From assembly GCF_009857835.1 (NCBI RefSeq), contig NZ_WWCL01000003.1:558001-622000 (forward strand): a stretch of 64,000 nucleotides of DNA, given 5' to 3'. The DNA comes from Duganella fentianensis. Lineage in GTDB: Bacteria > Pseudomonadota > Gammaproteobacteria > Burkholderiales > Burkholderiaceae_D. The notes below the pieces were generated by a model. The model was not told the DNA's origin and did no database searches. It worked only from the letters and a program-made list of their open reading frames with translations. Positions 1-8,407 of this stretch are shown here, piece by piece; position 1 is the first letter of the stretch, and every line of letters starts with the position of its first letter. Position numbers and translations under genes: made by a program.

Positions 1-2210
1 CCGCTGGCGAACGTTACAACAAGGTAGTGGACATCTGGGGCAAGACCTCCGACGAAGTCGGCAAGGCCATGATGGACCAGCTGAAGGTAGAAGACGTCAT
101 CAAGCGCGACGGCACCAAGTCGACGCAGGAATCGTTCAACGCGATTTACATGATGGCCGACTCGGGCGCCCGTGGTTCGGCAGCCCAGATCCGTCAGCTG
201 GCCGGTATGCGTGGTCTGATGGCGAAACCGGACGGTTCGATTATCGAAACCCCGATTACCGCGAACTTCCGCGAAGGTCTGAACGTTCTGCAGTACTTCA
301 TTTCGACCCACGGTGCACGTAAAGGTCTGGCCGATACGGCGCTGAAAACCGCGAACTCCGGTTACCTGACCCGTCGTCTGGTCGACGTGACCCAGGATCT
401 GGTGGTGATCGAGGACGATTGCGGCACCTCCAACGGTACCGTGATGAAGGCACTGGTTGAAGGCGGTGAAGTCATCGAAGCGCTGCGCGACCGTATTCTG
501 GGCCGCGTGGCTGGTACCGACGTGATCAACCCTGAAACCCAGGCTACCCTGTACGAAGCCGGCACGCTGCTGGACGAAGACATGGTGGAAGAGATCGAAC
601 GTCTGGGCATCGACGAAGTCAAAGTCCGTACCCCGCTGACTTGCGACACCCGCTACGGCCTGTGCGCCAAGTGCTACGGTCGCGATCTGGGCCGCGGTCT
701 GCTGGTCAACGCTGGCGAAGCCGTCGGTGTGGTGGCAGCGCAGTCGATCGGTGAACCTGGTACCCAGCTGACCATGCGTACCTTCCACATCGGTGGTGCG
801 GCATCGCGTGCAGCAGTGGCCTCGTCGGTGGAAGCCAAGTCGAACGGTACTATCCGCTTCACTTCGACCATGCGTTACGTCACCAACGGCAAAGGCGCCC
901 AGATCGTCATTTCGCGTTCGGGCGAAGTGCTGATCACGGACGACCATGGCCGTGAACGTGAACGTCACAAAGTACCATACGGCGCGACCCTGATCGTCAA
1001 AGACGGCATGGTCATCAAAGCCGGTACCGCGCTGGCAACCTGGGATCCGCTGACCCGTCCTATCATTACCGAATACGCCGGTACCGTGCGTTTCGAGAAT
1101 GTGGAAGAAGGCGTCACCGTAGCCCGTCAGGTGGACGAAGTAACCGGTCTGTCGACGCTGGTGGTAATCGATGCCAAACGTCGCGGTTCGCTGACCAAGA
1201 CCATGCGTCCGCAGGTAAAACTGCTGAACGACGATGGCCACGAAGTGAAGATCGCCGGTACCGAACACGCAGTATCGATCGGCTTCCAGGTGGGCGCGCT
1301 GATCATGGTGAAAGACGGTCAGCAAGTATCGGTGGGTGAAGTGCTGGCACGTATCCCGACCGAATCGCAGAAAACCCGAGACATTACCGGTGGTCTGCCA
1401 CGCGTAGCCGAACTGTTCGAAGCACGTTCGCCGAAAGATGCGGGCATGCTGGCGGAAGTGACCGGTACTGTGGCCTTCGGTAAAGAAACCAAAGGTAAGC
1501 AGCGTCTGGAAATCACCGACATGGACGGCAACAAGCACGAGTTCCTGATTACCAAGGACAAGCAAGTGCTGGTGCACGACGGCCAGGTGGTGAACAAGGG
1601 CGAGATGATCGTGGACGGCCCGGCTGATCCGCAAGACATCCTGCGTCTGCTGGGTATCGAAGCGCTGGCCCGCTACATCGTGGACGAAGTGCAGGACGTG
1701 TACCGTCTGCAGGGCGTGAAGATTAACGACAAGCACATCGAAGTGATCGTACGTCAGATGCTGCGTCGTGTTCAGATCGTTAATGCTGGCGACACCGACT
1801 ACATCGTCGGCGAGCAGGTTGAGCGTTCCGAACTGCTGGAAGAGAATGATCGCGTCACCAAAGATGGCAAGCTGCCAGCAACCTACGAAAACGTACTGCT
1901 GGGTATTACCAAAGCATCGCTGTCGACCGACTCCTTCATCTCGGCCGCATCGTTCCAGGAAACCACCCGCGTGCTGACCGAAGCTGCCATCATGGGCAAA
2001 CGCGACGGTCTGCGTGGTCTGAAAGAGAACGTCATCGTGGGTCGTCTGATCCCTGGCGGTACCGGTCTGGCCTTCCACCGCGCTCGCAAAGAGAAAGAGC
2101 AGTGGGAAGTCGAAGAGCGTCAAGCTCTGCTGGCAGCCGAGAAAGCAGCCATGGCGAGCAGCGAAGCTGACGTCAGCGAAGTCGTTAGCCCGCAAGACGG
2201 CGAAGCGTAA
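1..2210 (+). CDS. rpoC: RNA polymerase beta' subunit, C-terminal part (5' end outside window)
   Basis: This is the C-terminal half of the catalytic beta' subunit of RNA polymerase. The reading frame is open from base 3 and runs off the left edge, so the apparent GTG start near base 27 is internal. The first residues (GERYNKV) align with about residue 670 of the roughly 1400-residue E. coli protein. Visible landmarks are the bridge-helix/trigger-loop region ([30 protein letters not shown]), the second zinc site (one Cys in EDDCGT, three in [13 protein letters not shown]), the [18 protein letters not shown] block, and the C-terminal [12 protein letters not shown] segment that contacts omega. 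It ends in a short acidic tail with a TAA stop, followed at once by a strong terminator. rpoB would be expected to the left. Confidence 0.98.
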   Translation, partial: AGERYNKVVDIWGKTSDEVGKAMMDQLKVEDVIKRDGTKSTQESFNAIYMMADSGARGSAAQIRQLAGMRGLMAKPDGSIIETPITANFREGLNVLQYFISTHGARKGLADTALKTANSGYLTRRLVDVTQDLVVIEDDCGTSNGTVMKALVEGGEVIEALRDRILGRVAGTDVINPETQATLYEAGTLLDEDMVEEIERLGIDEVKVRTPLTCDTRYGLCAKCYGRDLGRGLLVNAGEAVGVVAAQSIGEPGTQLTMRTFHIGGAASRAAVASSVEAKSNGTIRFTSTMRYVTNGKGAQIVISRSGEVLITDDHGRERERHKVPYGATLIVKDGMVIKAGTALATWDPLTRPIITEYAGTVRFENVEEGVTVARQVDEVTGLSTLVVIDAKRRGSLTKTMRPQVKLLNDDGHEVKIAGTEHAVSIGFQVGALIMVKDGQQVSVGEVLARIPTESQKTRDITGGLPRVAELFEARSPKDAGMLAEVTGTVAFGKETKGKQRLEITDMDGNKHEFLITKDKQVLVHDGQVVNKGEMIVDGPADPQDILRLLGIEALARYIVDEVQDVYRLQGVKINDKHIEVIVRQMLRRVQIVNAGDTDYIVGEQVERSELLEENDRVTKDGKLPATYENVLLGITKASLSTDSFISAASFQETTRVLTEAAIMGKRDGLRGLKENVIVGRLIPGGTGLAFHRARKEKEQWEVEERQALLAAEKAAMASSEADVSEVVSPQDGEA

Positions 2211-2228
2211 TCCTCGCGACCTCATGAA

Positions 2229-2255
2229 AACGGCACCCTCGGGTGCCGTTTTTTT
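2229..2255 (+). terminator. Rho-independent terminator of the rpoC operon
   Basis: An inverted repeat (AACGGCACC, CTCG loop, GGTGCCGTT) is followed by an uninterrupted T tract. It lies about 20 bases after the rpoC stop codon. Confidence 0.93.
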
Positions 2256-2287
2256 ATGCGCGCTACCAATTCATCGTAGCGCTGGAT

Positions 2288-2316
2288 GTAAAAACGGGCG
2301 CTGTGTGGCGCCCGTT
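2288..2316 (-). terminator. Terminator of the DUF885 peptidase gene
   Basis: A 9-bp stem (AACGGGCGC / GCGCCCGTT) with a six-base loop is followed on the minus strand by five T. It sits about 30 bases beyond the DUF885 stop and faces the rpoC terminator, so the two transcription units are insulated back to back. Confidence 0.85.
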
Positions 2317-2344
2317 ATGTTTGCTGCTTAGTTGCTTAGTTGCT

Positions 2345-4192
2345 TTACTGCTGGCTGGCGATCCAGCGGTCGACCTTGGCTTCGAGCAGGGCCAGTGGCA
2401 GCGTGCCATCGCCCAGCACTACGGCGTGGAAGGCCGGCAGGCTGAACTTGCTACCCAGTGCTTTGGCGGCGCGCTCGCGCAGCGCGACAATCTTCAGCGA
2501 GCCGATCTTGTAGCCCAGTGCCTGTGCCGGCCAGGCCATATAGCGCTCCGTCTCCGTCTTGGCCGTGACGTCATAGCCCAGCGTGTCGTGCATATAGGCG
2601 ATGCTCTGCTCGCGCGTCCAACCTTTGGCGTGCATGCCCGTATCGACCACCAGACGGGTGGCGCGCAGCAGTTCGTCGTTGAGGTGGCCGAAGTACTGGG
2701 CCGGATCTTCGAACAGGCCCATTTCCTTGCCCAGCGTTTCGGCATACAGGGCCCAGCCTTCCGTGAAGGCATTGTTGCCGCCGAATTTGCGGAACTTCGG
2801 CAGATTCAACTCCTGATTCAGCGCGATGTGGAAGTGGTGGCCCGGTTTGCCTTCGTGCAGGAACAGCGTGGTCATGCCCGTGCTGCCGTATTTGGTCGGG
2901 TCGTTCACCACCGACCAGAACACGCCCGGACGTGACCCGTCGCCTGCCGGCGGGGTGTAGTGGTCGGATGCCGTGGCGCGGCTCAGTTCCGGCTCCAGAC
3001 GCAGATCGAGCGGGGCTTTCGGCAGCAGCGTGAACATCTGCGGCAGCTTGGCATCGAGCACGTCTTTGAGCTTGTGGTACACGGCCTGTACTTCATCTTC
3101 CGTTTTGAACGGATAGAACTTCGGCTGGGCTGCGACCCACACCGGCAAGCCCGCCGCAGGACCGTCATAGCCCAGTTGCGGGCCGAGGATGGCGAACTGC
3201 GCCTGTATGCGTGCCACTTCCTTCAGGCCGATTGCATGGATTTCTTCCGGCTTCAGCGTGGTGGTCGTGGCGTTGGCGATGCGCGCCTGATACCACGCTG
3301 CACCATTCGGCAAGGCGCTCAGACCCGTGCTGGTGCGGCAGGCTGGCAGATAGTCTTGCTCGACAAACGTGGCCAGACGTTTCAGGGCGGGCAGGATGCG
3401 CTCGCCCACGGCTTTGCGGTAGGCGGCCGTCAGGCGCTGCTGGTCGGCCGCGCTGAAGCTGGCAGGCATCTTTTTGATCGGGGTGTAGAAGATATTGCTT
3501 TCAGCCGAGTCGCTCAGCAGTTGCTGGAACTGGGGCAGGGCCGACACCATCAGCGCCTGCGGCTGGGTGACGCCGCTGCGCATGCCCACGCGCATATTGG
3601 CGATGGCCTGATCTATCCATGCGGGCAGCTGGCTGATACGGTGCAGATAGGCTTCGTATTGCTTGACGGTGGTGAGTGGCTGCGAGCCTTCGCCGCCCGC
3701 GTAGTTGGCCAGCGTAACCGGCACGCTATCCATCTGGGTGATGGGCAGCAAATGCTCGGGGTAGGGTTCCATGGCCAGCAGGCCTTGCAGCTCATAGGCG
3801 AGGATGTCGTAGCTGACGCGGTCGGTATGGTTCAGGCGCTCGCGCGGAATCTGCTGCAGGCGCTGGCTGAACTGGCGGTACAGTTTGAACTGGCGCGCAC
3901 GCTGGGCCGGCGCAATGCTCAGGCCCAGCTGGTCGTCGAAACGGCTGTCGCCATTCTCGGTGGCGTTGAGCGGCTCGTAGCGGGCGTTGGCATCGTAATA
4001 CTGGTCGGCCAGCTTGAGCAGGGCGCGCTGGGTGGCGCCGTCACTGGCGGCCGGTACGGCAGCATCCGCTGCAGCAGCAGCGGCAGGCTGGGTGGCAGCG
4101 TAGCTCGGCGAGGCAGTTAAGGCTAAGGGCGCGGATAGCGCCAGTGCAACAGCGGCAGCCAGTACAGCGCGGGTAGGGCGGAATGGGCTCAT
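2345..4192 (-). CDS. DUF885 family secreted zinc metallopeptidase
   Basis: A 615-residue exported protein of the DUF885 family, which is related to HExxH-type zinc carboxypeptidases. Residues 1-32 form a signal peptide (basic start, hydrophobic core, A-rich cleavage region ending SYA). The zinc site reads HEGKPGHHF, matching the family's HExxPGHH signature. About 30 residues later TEGWALYAE supplies the likely third ligand, again as in the family. Length is normal for exported members (about 580-620). The ATG follows AGGAGA at short spacing, and the gene has its own terminator. It is probably monocistronic and works in the periplasm or at the cell surface on peptides; the substrate cannot be told from sequence. 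Confidence 0.9.
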   Translation of the reverse strand: MSPFRPTRAVLAAAVALALSAPLALTASPSYAATQPAAAAAADAAVPAASDGATQRALLKLADQYYDANARYEPLNATENGDSRFDDQLGLSIAPAQRARQFKLYRQFSQRLQQIPRERLNHTDRVSYDILAYELQGLLAMEPYPEHLLPITQMDSVPVTLANYAGGEGSQPLTTVKQYEAYLHRISQLPAWIDQAIANMRVGMRSGVTQPQALMVSALPQFQQLLSDSAESNIFYTPIKKMPASFSAADQQRLTAAYRKAVGERILPALKRLATFVEQDYLPACRTSTGLSALPNGAAWYQARIANATTTTLKPEEIHAIGLKEVARIQAQFAILGPQLGYDGPAAGLPVWVAAQPKFYPFKTEDEVQAVYHKLKDVLDAKLPQMFTLLPKAPLDLRLEPELSRATASDHYTPPAGDGSRPGVFWSVVNDPTKYGSTGMTTLFLHEGKPGHHFHIALNQELNLPKFRKFGGNNAFTEGWALYAETLGKEMGLFEDPAQYFGHLNDELLRATRLVVDTGMHAKGWTREQSIAYMHDTLGYDVTAKTETERYMAWPAQALGYKIGSLKIVALRERAAKALGSKFSLPAFHAVVLGDGTLPLALLEAKVDRWIASQQ

Positions 4193-4309
4193 AGGTCTCC
4201 TGTTTGTGGGGCGTTAAGCGGAACGCCGGTTAGGATAAGCCATCCGCGCCGGTGGCGCGAGGGTTTGTTGCTAGCCTGCCCAGTCGGCCACGCTAAGCCC
4301 GTCTGCCGC

Positions 4310-5482
4310 CTAGGCCACGGCTTCCGCCAGCCGCCGCTCATATAGCGCGGCGATCAGGTCGGACTGCGCCACCATGCCGGCGAAACGCTGCTCGTGATCG
4401 ATCACGGGGATGTGGTGCAGGCCGGAGTCGGCCATCAGTGGCACCAGATCGGCGATGGGCGTATCGATGTGCACGGTAGTCGCCTGCTTGCACATGATCT
4501 GGCCCACTACTTCCGCTTTTTCCGTATGGGTGATGCCGCTCTTGCGCAGGAACTTTTTGAGCTGGTGGTTCAGGCCGTGGATGTCGTTAAGGCCGCCGTA
4601 TTCAAGGAAGTCGGCCAGCGTGATAATGCCGATCACGCGGTCGGCACGGTTCAGCACGGGCAGGGCGGCCAGCCGGTGTTCGCGCATCACGCGCCAGGCA
4701 TCTTCCAGACAGGAACCGAATTCCGCACTGACGATATCGCGCGACATGATATCGCCGCAAGTCAGCATGCCGAAGCGGCGCTGGTAGGCGCGCTGCTCGG
4801 TTTGCATGAACAGGGCGTGCAGATCATCGCGGCTGATATCGAGCACCTGATTGTATTGCTTCAGCACGGCGTCCAGATCGTCCGGCTTGAAGCCCAGCCG
4901 CACGGTCGGCACCTCATCCCTGGTGGCGTGCAGATTGGCGATATGGGCCTGCTGGGTGTGCGGATAGCGCCGCCCCGTCAGGTTGTTGTAGAGGATGGCC
5001 AGCAGCACCATCATGGCCGAATTGGCCAGCACGGTAAGCATGGCGAACTGGTAGCCGGCCGTCTGCACGGCAGGACCGCCGATCACCGTGATCAGCGCCA
5101 CCGCGCCGCCGGGCGGGTGCAGGCAGCGCAGGGCAAACATGGCGCCCAGAGCCAGCGCGGCCGCCAGTGCGCCCAGCAGGGCGGGGTTGAGGCTGTTGCC
5201 CAGCCAGTGCACGCAGGCCACGCCCACTAGTGCGCTGACCACATTGCCGCCGATCACCGCCCATGGCTGGGCCAGCGGGCTGGCCGGCAGGGCAAACAGC
5301 AGCACGGCGGTGGCGCCCATGGGGGCGATCAGGCTGATGTGCAGCTGGCTGGCAGCCAGCAGCTGCTGACAGAGCAGGGCGCCGATGAACAGCCCCAGCA
5401 GTATGCCTGCCGCGCTGCGCAGCTGTTCACTCAGATTGGTGGTGGCAGGGCCCGGTAGCCAGCGTTGCAGCAGTGCGCGCAT
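4310..5482 (-). CDS. HPP family membrane protein with two CBS domains
   Basis: A 390-residue fusion. Residues about 20-180 form the HPP-family membrane domain, with several hydrophobic helices and the family signature CLHPPGGAVAL. Residues about 245-300 and 325-380 form a tandem CBS (Bateman) pair, recognisable from MSRDIVSAEFG...AALPVLN and the MADSGLHHIPVID repeat. CBS pairs usually bind adenosyl ligands and gate the attached module. HPP proteins have been linked to nitrite movement in plastids and cyanobacteria, but the bacterial substrate is not established. The gene lies between DUF885 and an Lrp regulator, all on the minus strand, with 77-117 base gaps, so it need not be co-transcribed. 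No terminator with a T tract follows it. Confidence 0.9.
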   Translation of the reverse strand: MRALLQRWLPGPATTNLSEQLRSAAGILLGLFIGALLCQQLLAASQLHISLIAPMGATAVLLFALPASPLAQPWAVIGGNVVSALVGVACVHWLGNSLNPALLGALAAALALGAMFALRCLHPPGGAVALITVIGGPAVQTAGYQFAMLTVLANSAMMVLLAILYNNLTGRRYPHTQQAHIANLHATRDEVPTVRLGFKPDDLDAVLKQYNQVLDISRDDLHALFMQTEQRAYQRRFGMLTCGDIMSRDIVSAEFGSCLEDAWRVMREHRLAALPVLNRADRVIGIITLADFLEYGGLNDIHGLNHQLKKFLRKSGITHTEKAEVVGQIMCKQATTVHIDTPIADLVPLMADSGLHHIPVIDHEQRFAGMVAQSDLIAALYERRLAEAVA

Positions 5483-5559
5483 GTTGAATCCAGTATTTGA
5501 AATGGAGCAAATCTTACTCCAAGCTCAGGCTGCTGTGTGCGGGGCGGTTGTTGCCGCTC

Positions 5560-6036
5560 CTAGCCGTGCGCCACCAGTTCCAGCGGCAGGGCGGTGGTGA
5601 ACTTAATCTGCTCCATCGAGAAAGCCGAGGAGACCCCGCTCAGCTGGGCCACCTTGATGAGTTTCTTGTAAAAACGGTCATAGCCTTCGATATCGCTGGT
5701 CACCACCTTGAGCAGGTAATCGATATCGCCGCTCATGCGGTGGAACTCCTGCACTTCCGGCAGCGCGATCACGGCGGCGGCGAAGCGCGCCAGCCATTTA
5801 TCGTCGTGCTGGCTGGTGCGTACGCTGACGAACACGGTGACGGGCAGGCCCACTTTGCGCCGGTTGACGATGGCCACGCGGTTCTCCAGATAGCCTTCTT
5901 CTTCCAGCCGGCGTATGCGTTTCCAGCACGGCGTGGCGGACAGGCCTATGCGTTCGCTGAGCTGGGCCACCGACAGCGTGCCGTCCACCTGCAGGGCGGA
6001 GAGGATAGCGTAATCATAGCGGTCAAGTGGATTCAT
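5560..6036 (-). CDS. Lrp/AsnC family transcriptional regulator
   Basis: A 158-residue regulator of the feast/famine (Lrp/AsnC) family. The N-terminal winged helix-turn-helix spans about residues 4-52 (LDRYDYAILSALQ, LSERIGLSATPCWKRIRRLE). The C-terminal RAM/AsnC ligand-binding domain spans about 65-150 (GDIDYLLKVV, YDRFYKKLI, SAFSMEQIK). It is divergent from the cysteine desulfurase-rhodanese fusion, with about 127 bases between the starts. That gap contains an 18-base inverted repeat suited to a dimeric regulator. The arrangement suggests control of the neighbouring sulfur-transfer gene and of itself, possibly in response to an amino acid. Cysteine is a guess from context only. Confidence 0.93.
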   Translation of the reverse strand: MNPLDRYDYAILSALQVDGTLSVAQLSERIGLSATPCWKRIRRLEEEGYLENRVAIVNRRKVGLPVTVFVSVRTSQHDDKWLARFAAAVIALPEVQEFHRMSGDIDYLLKVVTSDIEGYDRFYKKLIKVAQLSGVSSAFSMEQIKFTTALPLELVAHG

Positions 6037-6054
6037 GCTGAATTTTCCTGAAAA

Positions 6055-6072
6055 ATAGGATGAATGTCCTAT
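6055..6072. promoter_or_regulatory. Inverted repeat, candidate Lrp-family operator
   Basis: ATAGGA-TGAATG-TCCTAT is a perfect 6-bp inverted repeat with a six-base AT-rich centre. It lies 19 bases upstream of the Lrp start and about 90 bases upstream of the divergent desulfurase-fusion start. Size and shape resemble Lrp-family half-site palindromes. Function is inferred from position. Confidence 0.5.
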
Positions 6073-6163
6073 ATGTTAGCTGTAGCCGGAGTATTTTAGT
6101 ACATCTATTTTCGCGCTTCTGACTAAACTATATGCATTGATTAGCCTGCTTTCCTGTGCCCCC

Positions 6164-8239
6164 ATGACGACCGAAATCTACCTCGACGGCAATGCCACCT
6201 CTCCCGTGCTGCCGGCCGCCATCGCCGCCGCCACCTGTGCCATGGGCCAGCGCTATGGCAACCCTAGCAGCAGCCATGCCGCCGGCCTGAGTGCCAAAGC
6301 GCTGCTCGATCAGGCCCGCCAGTGCGCGCGCCGCCTGCTGGGCGTGGGCGAAGGCCGGCTGATGTTCAATAGCGGTGCCACCGAAGGCATACAGACGGCC
6401 GTCCTGTCGGCACTGGTGGCCCTGCGCGAACGGCGCGAGCAGGGCGAGGCCATCGGCAGCCTGCTCGTATATGGCGCCACCGAACACAAGGCCGTGCCGG
6501 AAAGTCTGGCGCACTGGAACCGTCTGCTGGGCCTGAATCTGACGCTGCACAAGCTGCCTGTGAACCCGCAAGGTATGCACGATCTGGGCGCACTGCGCGC
6601 CTGCGCCGGGGAAGCGGCACTGGTGTGCACCATGGCGGCGAATAATGAAACAGGTGTGATCAGCGATATCGCCGGTATCCAGCGCGTGCTGGAACAGACC
6701 GGCTGCAAAGCTTACTGGATGGTCGATTGCGTACAGGCGCTGGGCAAGCTGGCACTGAATCTGGCCGCGACCCGTATCGACTACGCACCTTTCTCCGGCC
6801 ACAAGCTGTATGCGCCCAAGGGCATAGGCATGTTGTACGTGCGCGCCGGTGCACCATTCACGCCGCTGATCGTGGGCGGCGGGCAGGAAAGCGCGCAGCG
6901 CTCCGGTACGGAGAACATGGCCGGTATCGCCGCGCTGGGTACCGTGCTGGCCGCGCTGGAACGGGGCGACACCTTCCGCACCCATGCCGAACTGGAAGGC
7001 TACCGCGCCCGTCTGGCCGATGCGTTGCGCGAGGCCTTGCCCGGCATCGTCTTCAACAACCCGTTTGAAAACTCGCTGCCCACCACGCTGAACTTCTCCG
7101 TGCCGGGGCTGGCCAGCCGCGAACTGATGGACGTGTTCGACGCAGCCCAAGTGCGCGTCAGCTCGGGCAGTGCCTGCTCCGCGGCCAAGGCGGCACCGAG
7201 CTATGTGCTGGATGCCATGCAGCTGCCGCTGTGGCGCAGCGCCGGTGCCATCCGCATGTCGTTCGGCCCGCTGACGGATGCTGCCATGATAGACGACGCC
7301 TGCCGCCGCATTGCCCGCTGTGGCGCGGCACTGCGGGCCGGCTGTTTGATTCCGTCCGAGCGCCACGGCACGGCCCATGACGGCCTGCTGCAGATGGGCG
7401 TAGAAGGTGCCTGCAGCTGGCTGGTGCTCGATGCCGCCAGCCGCAGCTGCGTGCTGATCGACCCGCTGCCCGAACATACGGCCCGCATCGAAGCTTTTGT
7501 ACGCTGCCAGAACTACCGCGTGCAGGCGATACTGAACACGGCAGCAGGGCAGGAGAACGGTGCCCTGATCGAAGCACTGGGCCGCCATGCGGTGAGCCGC
7601 GTGCCGGCCGATGCCTATGGCTGGCCGGCCTTGCCGGATAGCGTGACGCTGGCTGGCGGCCAGTCCGTTCCGGCCTTGAAGCTGGGTGAGCGCACGCTGG
7701 CCTGCGTGGTGGAGGGCGCGCAGCGCCACTATCTGCTGGGACAGACGGTGCAAGGCCAGCTGGCCGCAGCGGCCGTGCGCTTTGCGTTCAGCCGCACGCC
7801 ATGCGTACCGGCGCTGCAAGGGCTGACGGGAGCGGCCACGCTGCTATGTCCTAGCCGCGATGAACAGAACCAGTTCTGCGCAGGGGCTACCGCCGCTGCT
7901 GCCGTCTGCTGCGACAGCCTGCAGCTTGACCATGCGGGCCTGAACCAGCTGCTGGGCGCCCATCCCGATGCCTTGCTGATCGACGTGCGCGAAGATTACG
8001 AATACGCGGCCAGCGCCACCGTGCTGGCGGTGGCAGGCAAGGTACAGAGCGTTCCTTTGAGCCGCCTGACGGAACATGCGGCCGACTGGCTGGCAGCGGC
8101 CGATAGCACGCTGATATTCATCTGCCGCAGCGGCAATCGCAGCCTGAAAGCTGCCCAGTGTATGCGCCGTCTGGGCCACCAGCACAGCTACAGCCTGACG
8201 GGCGGGCTGGCACTGGCGGCGCTGGCACAAGCAGCCTGA
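6164..8239 (+). CDS. Cysteine desulfurase fused to degenerate MBL-like region and rhodanese
   Basis: A 691-residue three-part protein. Residues 1-385 are a NifS/IscS-type PLP enzyme: Schiff-base Lys214 in FSGHKLYAPKG, catalytic Cys338 in SSGSAC, and the substrate-site RSGTEN. Residues about 408-545 resemble persulfide-dioxygenase/MBL folds (CSWLVLDAASRSCVLIDP). The metal motif expected as THxHxDH reads NTAAGQENG, so zinc or iron binding is probably lost. Residues about 585-690 are a rhodanese with LIDVREDYEY and active-site loop CRSGNRS (Cys654). The likely role is cysteine to alanine plus persulfide, with sulfur passed to the rhodanese Cys. I chose the ATG at 6164; an in-frame TTG at 6137 would add nine unconserved residues. 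A strong terminator follows. Confidence 0.88.
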   Translation: MTTEIYLDGNATSPVLPAAIAAATCAMGQRYGNPSSSHAAGLSAKALLDQARQCARRLLGVGEGRLMFNSGATEGIQTAVLSALVALRERREQGEAIGSLLVYGATEHKAVPESLAHWNRLLGLNLTLHKLPVNPQGMHDLGALRACAGEAALVCTMAANNETGVISDIAGIQRVLEQTGCKAYWMVDCVQALGKLALNLAATRIDYAPFSGHKLYAPKGIGMLYVRAGAPFTPLIVGGGQESAQRSGTENMAGIAALGTVLAALERGDTFRTHAELEGYRARLADALREALPGIVFNNPFENSLPTTLNFSVPGLASRELMDVFDAAQVRVSSGSACSAAKAAPSYVLDAMQLPLWRSAGAIRMSFGPLTDAAMIDDACRRIARCGAALRAGCLIPSERHGTAHDGLLQMGVEGACSWLVLDAASRSCVLIDPLPEHTARIEAFVRCQNYRVQAILNTAAGQENGALIEALGRHAVSRVPADAYGWPALPDSVTLAGGQSVPALKLGERTLACVVEGAQRHYLLGQTVQGQLAAAAVRFAFSRTPCVPALQGLTGAATLLCPSRDEQNQFCAGATAAAAVCCDSLQLDHAGLNQLLGAHPDALLIDVREDYEYAASATVLAVAGKVQSVPLSRLTEHAADWLAAADSTLIFICRSGNRSLKAAQCMRRLGHQHSYSLTGGLALAALAQAA

Positions 8240-8270
8240 AGCTTGCAGGATTACAGTTTTCTCTTCGTTT

Positions 8271-8298
8271 GAGGGCCGCGCAAGCGGCCCTTTTTTTT
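8271..8298 (+). terminator. Terminator of the desulfurase-rhodanese gene
   Basis: An 8-bp GC-rich stem (AGGGCCGC / GCGGCCCT) with a GCAA loop is followed by eight T. It lies about 30 bases after the stop codon. Confidence 0.93.
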
Positions 8299-8407
8299 GC
8301 TCCCATGCCAGCGTATATGTACGCTTGCGCACGGTCGTGCCCGCGCCCGCCGAGTAAGCTGCCTATGCATATTTTTCTGCAAAAGCCTTGCGAAGGCGGG
8401 AGTGCCT

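Noticed and set aside
6128..7819. 563-residue minus-strand open frame opposite the desulfurase fusion
   Set aside because: It is His/Gln/Ala-rich with no motifs, while the sense frame carries both PLP and rhodanese active sites.
8297..8407. TTG start giving the glucan synthase 37 extra residues
   Set aside because: It lies in the T tract of the preceding terminator and lacks a ribosome site; ATG 8408 has GGGAG and the natural N terminus.
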